This document shows positions 57,449 through 64,000 of a stretch of DNA of 64,000 nucleotides, one piece after another. A program made the position numbers and the translations under genes. Under the pieces are notes generated by a model. The model was given only the letters and a program-made list of their open reading frames with translations, had not been told where the DNA came from and searched no databases. Every line of letters starts with the position of its first letter. The first letter of the stretch is position 1. The DNA lies in NCBI GenBank assembly GCA_014529385.2, contig CM043958.1, positions 87,706,525-87,770,524 of the forward strand. The letters are read 5' to 3'. Origin of the DNA: Adiantum capillus-veneris. Lineage: Eukaryota; Streptophyta; Polypodiopsida; Polypodiales; Pteridaceae.

Positions 57449-58333
57449 GGGTACAGTCTCAGGTCTGGTGTGAGTAGTCGTGGTTTTTACCTCTTCTAGA
57501 TTTACATAGTATTGGTGGAGTGGTCCTCCAAAATATGTATATCTCTATAACACTCTTCGATCCATTGTAGAGTACTTTTGGCTATACTTGTCCATTATGA
57601 CCACCTGAATACTTTTGCCCTCCGTGTACATGTAAACATACAAGTTCTTTTGCTCTGTCAATTCTTTGATGCGAGGCTCATCACATCTATAATAGAGTGT
57701 TTGTTCTCCATTATTGAACTTATAAAGCCCCACATATGTGTTGTCTGTGTTAAGGCGCTATGTCTCGTTGGTGCGTCTGAGTACCGCATTTTGTTTCTCC
57801 ATTTTGGGCGGTGCATCGGCCAGCTCATTATCTACCTTGTTCTTGGTGTTGGTCATTCCCCATTTATCCACAATAAAAGGGTTATGAACCACTAGGTACA
57901 TTACTCCTTCTTGATCAAAATATCTATCCTCTTCATAATCAACATATACAAGGTCTCTAAACTCTCTCGGCTTATTTTCCAACTTAACACAATAGCAGTC
58001 CATTCTATCCTTATAGATTTTGGCCTTAAGCACATTTTCAAATTGAAACTTCAAATACAACAATTTTACATTAGATGCAGACTGAGAAGGACTTGCACCC
58101 ATCGAAGTTGTTCCCTTAGGGTTTGACTTGTTAGAATCTTTAGTCATGAGGCTGTATGATCTCTCAGACGAAGTGTCAGAGAAACTCTCCTCTAAAATGG
58201 GATCCAAAGGTGGCAATGGTCTCTGATTCACACTTTGTTTTGTTGAGTGATTACTCCCTTGATCAAAGATGCTGGGGTTACTATTCTGGTACAATCTTCC
58301 TGATCGCAAATTCATGAAGAATTGGTAATACAA
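57449..58333 (-). pseudogene. Element E gag N-terminal extension
   Basis: Start of the polyprotein. The best start is the Met at about 58315 (M-N-L-R-S-G-R-L-Y), because N-L-R-S-G-R resembles gag N-termini of this group; an upstream in-frame Met lies at 58333. The first 60 residues are Ser/Pro-rich, then a folded-looking region (L-L-Y-L-K-F-Q-F-E-N-V-L-K-A-K-I-Y-K, D-L-V-Y-V-D-Y-E-E-D) runs to a stop at 57758. The same reading continues at 57733-57545 (V-G-L-Y-K-F-N-N-G-E-Q-T-L-Y-Y). About 290 residues precede the capsid domain. Function unknown. Confidence 0.65.
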
Positions 58334-60315
58334 AATCCAAACCGAGTTACCTCATTAAATAGTTTAAATCTCCCGTTTGATCTTCCTTGCTGGGTAGTAT
58401 CTTCTAGTACCTGGAACCTATCAAGAATTTGCATGATAGCTATGAGCTTAGAGTCGTTCTTGTTAGTTCTTGCTTTTATTCAACAAAACCTAGCTGGGTT
58501 TTTTCAATAGCACACAACTCCCTACACATCCTCAACAATTTGGGTCCAATTTTAATTTTGAAAGAAGCACCAGGTTGCTATGGACTAGCTCTTTGTATGG
58601 TAAGTTTCGGTCTCTATTCTGACTCAAAGGTACATGGATCGCGATCCATGTTGAGAAGCCAATTGAACTTTTGTTGCTATTATCAAATTTAACATGGTTA
58701 AGAGGTCTTATGGTACCATTTTTTTTAGAAATGAACATCTGGATTGGAGGCTAAGTTGATTTTGTCACTCTGCCTGAGCTTCTATCAGTTCTGAGCTGTT
58801 GGGATGGTTTCTTGCACCCAAATTCAACTCTAGAAGGACCACTAGACTCTTTGTGATACCCTCTAGCTATGGCACCAGTTTGGTATCAAATTGTGTCAAG
58901 GGAACATGCATTGCGATCCATGTTCTTGGTGTCAAAATACAGTGAAATTTGTCCCACTGCTAGTCCTTGGCCTAGTGATGCTGGCTATATGGTTTTTGAA
59001 TGTTTTAAAGCTTTTTAAGACAGACAAAAGTCAGTTTTAGGTTTATTTCAGTGGTTTCCCCCTTGATCTGATTTTTGCCCCCCTTTTGCCCTTTTTTTGA
59101 AATTTTCTGATCAGGGTCCTTTGGGAGAAAGTGTTTCAATCGTTATCACTTCCCTGCTTGCCTATTATCAGCTCAAAATTCCAAAAAGGTACATGGCTCG
59201 CGATCCATGTTTGGCAAGGTTTTGGAGTGACACTTTGTGAGCTGATCACACAAGGTATGATGATGCTATTCCCCGAGTCTTTTTGAATTTGATCAATTTT
59301 TTCCAAGTGAAAGCAAGATTTTGTGTCTGTTTTGGGGTTTTTAGCAAACAACTCCTTTTCTGGTATTTTGACCAAATGTTTTCACTTTTTGCCTATGGCT
59401 CCTTTTGGAAAAGTTTTTCAACTAGTAATCACGAGTACACTGATCAAATATTACTGTCAGATGTCTACTTGGAACATGGATCTGATCCATGTTGGGAAGC
59501 ATCTGTACATGAAATTTGGTTCTGTTGATTCCCTTCTTCTAGTTGATCCCATTTCTCATCCTTTTTTGAATTTGGACAAGTAAAAGTTCAGTTTTTCCTT
59601 GTTTTTCCCTTTTTTCAAGGTTTTGCTATGCTCACCCCAATCTTGTGATTTTTTTAAATCTTTTAGCACTCTATTTCTGACCAAAATCAAGGTTCTGATG
59701 CCTAAGAACCTATTCTAAGCAAAGGAAATAGTTTTAGCACATTTTGCCAAAAAGGTACATGGATCGCGATCCATGTTGGACAGGCAATTTGAAAGTTTTT
59801 AGCACAGTCTTTTTCAGCAAGTGTTTTTATCCCGGGACTTCTTGAAAATTTTGCTGGGTTTGGTCTAGTTTTGAAGCTCTGACCATCACTTCTTCAACTT
59901 TTCAGAGTTATGGTCTTCAACACCAAAATAAGGTTTTTGATAGTTTTTCCCTCGATCCTTTTGGCCCCAAATGATGGTGTGATTTGTTTCCTAACCTACT
60001 CCTATAAACTGAAATAAATCTGCAAACATATCTGAACGTAACATTACAAAAATAACAACAAAGTATGTGGTGGAACAACCCTTTCCAAGCATGTGAAAAA
60101 TCAAAGAACGAAATACTATCTTGTACTCACTCACAGCTTTCTTTGCTCTTAAGGAATAGAACTGGCTAGTCACCACGGACTCCAGTCTCTACCAAGCACT
60201 AAACCTACATCTAGCTGCTTCACTGTCTATGTGTAAGCAGAACGGGTATCAAAAGCTTGAAGGGAGATTTTTGTTTTTGTATACTGAGTCACTCACCACC
60301 TAAGGATTGGTTTCC
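58334..60315 (-). other. Element E leader with five spaced palindromes
   Basis: Noncoding leader of about 2 kb between PBS and gag. Palindrome copies at 58633-58650, 58905-58922, 59192-59209, 59475-59491 and 59758-59775, spaced 272, 287, 283 and 283 bp. The best two read ACATGGATCGCGATCCATGT. Copies share a short flank (GGTA or GGAA before, TTGG or TTGA after) in one orientation, while the sequence between copies has diverged beyond recognition. T-rich on the plus strand, hence A-rich in the transcript. Confidence 0.85.
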
Positions 60316-60331
60316 TTGGCAGCAACGCCAA
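60316..60331 (-). other. Primer-binding site of element E (Asp tRNA type, altered)
   Basis: Minus strand after the LTR reads TTGGCGTTGCTGCCAAGG, close to the TGGCGCCGTTGCCGGGGA site of element D but with several changes. Confidence 0.75.
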
Positions 60332-61222
60332 TGTTAGCGGGTCGCCACGACGGACGTCTGCAGTATAGCTCTTTTGTACTAACATAATGTCAATATGCAA
60401 GGAAGCAACTCGGGATGGGGCATGGAGACTTAATGAGAGTGTCAATCTCACCAAAGTGAACTCAGGGGCTACTCGTTCTACGAAAAAAAAAAATCAACCA
60501 CTTCCTAGTCAGACAACCAGTATGCGTCCAATCTCACCACTCTAGGTCATCATGCCTTTTCGGCATCCAAACAAATCCCGAACGCCATGAAACTTAAGGA
60601 GAAGTATCACTAACACTTAAGGGCTCAATCCTACCAAGTTCTAACACCATCTGGGAAGGTACATAAATCACGATCCATCACAAAAAATGTGCAAAAAACT
60701 GAAACAGAAGTACTTGGAAAGGTCTTCCTTAAGCATAGAAACACTTATCCATGGTCAAAACATCAAAAACAACCATTTTAACCTCTAAATCAATGCATTT
60801 AGCTCACAAACAATGCGTCGCAAACCACAGTAGGATTGGAAATGATCACACTTAGATTGTAGAGCAAGAGACAAGGAATGCAATGTGCTAGTCGGAAATG
60901 AATTCTGATTACCAATTCATGAGAAAAGAAGATTACAAGTTGTAGTAGTAAGAGGCCTCCACAATGCACGTTTTTGATTCTTCAAGCTAATGATAAATCT
61001 CCTTTCAAAACTAAGAGTTTTAACTTTAAAAGTTAACGGGGCTTTCCCACGACCATCCGGCCTCTTACAAGGGTGTAGACTTATAGAATTAAAGAGGGTA
61101 TTGTCTAGTTACATCATGGTTACAACTCATCCTAGGCTGAATTACTTGGCTTTCTTCGAAATAATAGAGTGTTTACAGGGTTTGGTGTGCATACGCCTGT
61201 ATATGCATGTATCCACCAAACA
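60332..61222 (-). repeat. 5' LTR of element E
   Basis: 891 bp, minus-strand TGTTTGGTGG to GCTAACA. It contains a diverged palindrome copy (ACATAAATCACGATCCATCA, 60661-60680) and a minus-strand TATA-like CTATAAG near 61085. Confidence 0.9.
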
Positions 61223-62600
61223 AATAGAACTTAAGTCTAATAGGATCGAGCACTATAAGATTGGTGGCTACCAAAACTAGTATTGTAGGGCTAGGTAGTA
61301 ACCAATTTAACAATGGAAGCTTCCATTCAGACATATCGCGACCACTATCAGATCCGGGTAGCTACCAAGACTAAGACTGTAAGACTCATGCCTTCTAGAG
61401 TACTAGTGGTAGCGACTAGTACTACCGTGGCAGACTAGTAGCTATCATTATACCACTATTATGTTGGTAGATACCACCCTGAGAGTGGTAACTATGTTTT
61501 AGATAGATAGCTACCACTATCAGATTGACAGCTATCAAGACTATGATTGTAAGACTGATGCCTTCTAGGGTACTATTGGTAGCTATCGGTACTACCATGG
61601 CAGACTATTAGCTACCATTGTACCACTATTATATTGGTAGCTACCAACTTGAGAGTGGTAGCTACCTTTCCTAGGACTAGCATGGAAACTTGCATTATGA
61701 GATTAATAGCTACCAAATTAAAAGTGATAGCTACCAGTCCACCCAAACTACCATTGCAAACTGGTAGCTGTAGATTTAATATTGGTGGCTGCCTTTATGG
61801 TGAATATCAAGGAGATTGACAGAAAAACAAAAGCTACCAATCCACCACCTTGGATATTGGCAACTACCACTATTAGAATGGCAGCGACCATGACTAGTAC
61901 TAGAAGACTCTTGCTTCCTCAACACTAGTGGTAGGTACTAGGTGACAATGTTAGCCCACCAGTCTGCCAATGCTCACTACCATGGAAGACTTGTAGCTAA
62001 CATTAAAAAAAAATTACACTGCTATCTATCAATATCATAGTGGTAGCTACCTCTTTTAGGACTACCATGGTAGCTAGCACTATTTATGAGCTCAAGGGGT
62101 TGGGGGGGGGAGGGGTGAGTCACTTAATATTTATGTAGCTATCACATGAGTGCAGTAGAAGGGGTTATTAAATCTCAAATTTTTCTCACAATTTCACATA
62201 CAGAAGGTGTAAAAGGAAATTAGGAAAAAAAGTTACAGATTTAATAATAAAAGGAAGTGTTTTATTTTTCAAAAATGCATAGGTAAGGAGTTTTATAAAT
62301 AGTCCTTGAATGTAAGTGGTATACACGATTTATACATAGTGAACAACCCCCCCCCCCCCCCCCCCCCCCCCCAAGTTTATGAGACTGATAACTAGCAGGT
62401 TGATAGTGGTAGCCCAATTTACCACGATCACCATGGAAAATTGGTAGCAACCACTATTTGACTAGTGGCTACCTTTACCGAGGATTACATGGTAGCTACC
62501 CGTCGTGGTAGCAATCCTTGAGAGAGGGAGCATGTAGAGTTAGCTACCTATATGAGAGTGGTAGTTACTAGGCCTGCAACAATTTGCAGCAACCAAAAAC
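61223..62600. repeat. Tandem repeat field rich in GGTAGCTACC
   Basis: Units of about 170-175 bp: GCTACCAAGACTAAGACTGTAAGACT... at 61361 recurs at 61531 and, more diverged, at about 61881. The perfect palindrome GGTAGCTACC occurs at 61636, 61657, 62042 and 62491, with many near-matches (GGTAGCTAGC, TAGCTACCA). The array decays toward 62600. No coding frame of note. Confidence 0.75.
62347..62372. repeat. Poly(C) tract, 26 C
   Basis: An uninterrupted run of 26 C. A shorter G-rich stretch (GGGGGGGGGAGGGG) lies at about 62102-62115. Confidence 0.95.
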
Positions 62601-64000
62601 TATTATTTAGTGCCAGAGTCAACCAAAGGACAATCAAAGAGGTTCCATAACAATGAAAATAAAACTTTTGTTCCTCAAGAAGTCAAAACAAACCTAAGGT
62701 TGCTCAAGAAGATGCAATGGGTGTTGCTTGAACACTTTTTGTGCAATATTCTTTCAAAACACATCCTTCTTGTTGGGTGATATGCGTGTATTGTTAATTC
62801 AAAGCATCACCACTATGGCCTTCACTTCCTCACGATAATTACATTGTTTTGTGTATGGTTGGCTCTTGCACAAATGCAATGGCAGTTGTGTATGATTATG
62901 TCTCAATCAGGATCTAGCTGCATAGGAGTTCCTTCAATGTAAACCAAGAAGCCTCGATGCAGCTGCTATATTTGGTTTCATGCTTGTTGAACTCATAACC
63001 ATCATGATACTAGCTCATTTAATAACAGCTTTTTCAAGCTTTTTGGTCTCTTCATTGTCTTCAGAGTATTATGCATTCCACTTATCAAAACCTTGTAGGC
63101 TCATCATTGGAAACCTTATCTCCTGTAGATTGAAACTTCAAGCCTTTAAATGATTGATTCTTTTGAATGTTGCGGATGATTTCCCCTTTGCCTCATTGTT
63201 AAGACCCTCTGTGCAATGCTTGAAACATTTGATCACCTGTATAGTAATTTTGTGGCGCTTAAACTCATTGAAGATGACCTATTTAATTCTAGATTCCCTT
63301 TCTTTAACTCACTCGCAATATGCGCATTTTTTATTTTCTTCAAACCCCCTCAGGGGGTTCACCTCTTAGACATGTAGGTTACCATGTGAGTTCAAATGAA
63401 GGGTTTTTTTAATTGCCATTTTTTTTGAATTTTATGAAGATTATATTAACGAAAGGTGTTTTTAATTGATTTTAGAGGAAAACCCATAAGGTTTTTGAAG
63501 AAAAAGGGATCATTTTATTATCTTAAGCACGTAAGTAAAGGGGTTTTTTCAAAACCCTTTGAGCGCATGCTATATGAACAATTTCTTAAAGGTGAACCCC
63601 CTGATCATACTCCTTGATTACACTTTGTTTGCATGAGTTGCACTTCACTGAGCTAGAATAAAGGCATGTGCTAGCAGTCGAGTTTATAACATGCTCAATA
63701 GGAACAATTGCTAGCATTGTGTGAGTCTTTGAGAGGTGGAAGACAAAGTACTTTTCCAAAGTTTCTAGACAAGAAACACCTCTAGAGGGATTGGTGTGCA
63801 TGCGTGCACACGTGTGTGTGTGTGCGTGTAGCTGTTTTACCATTACTAATATGACATAATTTATTTTTACATTCAAAAGACAGCTGGCTTTAGAAAAAAT
63901 AAAAAGATAAGTACAAAAGTAACTCAGTCTTAGAATTAATTTTGTACAATGTTTGTAAGAATGAAGCCTCATTCCAGTATACAAAGTGAGAGAAGAACTT
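62601..64000. other. No recognisable gene
   Basis: AT-rich sequence. Minus-strand frames near 62700-63100 have patches of plausible composition, but nothing that I can assign. A short (TG)n lies near 63810. Confidence 0.4.

Larger units (their letters stand above)
42040..61222 (-). mobile_element. 19.2-kb Ty3-type element E
   Basis: LTRs at 60332-61222 (5') and 42040-42906 (3'), in minus orientation from TGTTTGGTGG to GCTAACA; the 3' LTR starts TC instead of TG. PBS at 60316-60331, terminal polypurine tract at 42907-42920. Flanks are AATAA (42035-42039) and AATAG (61223-61227), a probable 5-bp duplication with one change. Internal order: palindrome-rich leader, gag with N-terminal extension, zinc knuckles, protease 1, RT, RNase H, two H2C2 modules, integrase, protease 2, tail, internal polypurine tract, palindrome-bearing spacer, ORF3. 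Size, Asp-type PBS and extra ORF recall the Tat/Ogre/Athila groups. The copy is dead through many stops and frameshifts. Confidence 0.9.

Noticed and set aside
58633-59775. Regularly spaced repeats reminiscent of a CRISPR array
   Set aside because: Spacing of 280 bp, plant retroelement context and diverged tandem-repeat spacers rule it out.
46515-60315. A complete inner element nested in E with its own LTRs in the leader and spacer
   Set aside because: No PBS precedes gag near 58340, and beyond the palindromes I see no alignable similarity between leader and spacer. It is kept only as one possible origin.

Overview
The window is nuclear DNA of a land plant with a large, repeat-dense genome. 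It holds several nested LTR retrotransposons of both plant superfamilies, with initiator-Met-type (TGGTATCAGAGC) and Asp-type (TGGCGCCGTTGCC) primer-binding sites, plus a plant L1-type LINE, a pentatricopeptide-repeat (PPR) pseudogene and long GA, CA and C tracts. No intact host gene, rRNA or tRNA was found. A gymnosperm, fern or other giant-genome vascular plant would fit, but the sequence does not settle this. Every protein-coding stretch is broken by stops or frameshifts except two short unassigned ORFs at 38589-38744 and 39469-39690.

Layout. 1-2652: 3' part of Ty1/copia element A, sitting inside a LINE whose ORF2 tail runs from 2653 to about 3692. 4090-6960: degenerate tandem repeats with a monomer of about 355 bp. 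7291-11198: two or three old, unrecognised protein remnants. 11199-33343: a Ty3-type element D (about 8.5 kb of its own sequence) that encodes gag, zinc knuckles and protease but no reverse transcriptase or integrase. D is split by a complete Ty1/copia element C (11389-16944, target duplication AATGG, inside D's 5' LTR) and by a Ty3 chromovirus-like element G (23554-31613, LTRs of 1.9 kb, pol mostly deleted). D's 3' LTR is cut after 145 bp at a junction with copia B (33344-37517, minus strand, same family as A), which is itself truncated there. 37518-42039: an LTR-like fragment, two short ORFs, a cluster of hairpins (38968-39316), a PPR pseudogene and a DDE-transposase-like pseudogene. 42040-61222: a 19.2-kb Ty3 element E on the minus strand. 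61223-62600: a repeat field rich in the palindrome GGTAGCTACC. The rest to 64000 has no recognisable gene.

Element E is the most unusual object. Read 5' to 3' on the minus strand it has: LTR, Asp-type PBS, a 2-kb leader with five copies of a near-perfect 18-20 bp palindrome about 280 bp apart, a gag with a long N-terminal extension, two zinc knuckles, a first retropepsin, RT, RNase H, two successive H2C2 zinc-binding modules, integrase, a second retropepsin-like domain after integrase, a W-x-P-K-rich tail, an internal polypurine tract, a spacer that repeats the leader palindrome, a further large ORF (ORF3) of unknown function with a long charged coiled coil, a terminal polypurine tract and the 3' LTR. 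D shares E's zinc-knuckle pair, a P-[IV]-N-V-[IL]-T-R motif, the protease and the W-x-P-K tail followed by an internal polypurine tract. It therefore looks like an internally deleted, non-autonomous relative.

Relative order of events: the LINE predates copia A. D predates C and G, which inserted into it. The breakpoint joining D and copia B postdates both. The LTR pairs of C and G are still very similar, so those two insertions are the youngest; E's LTRs are more diverged.
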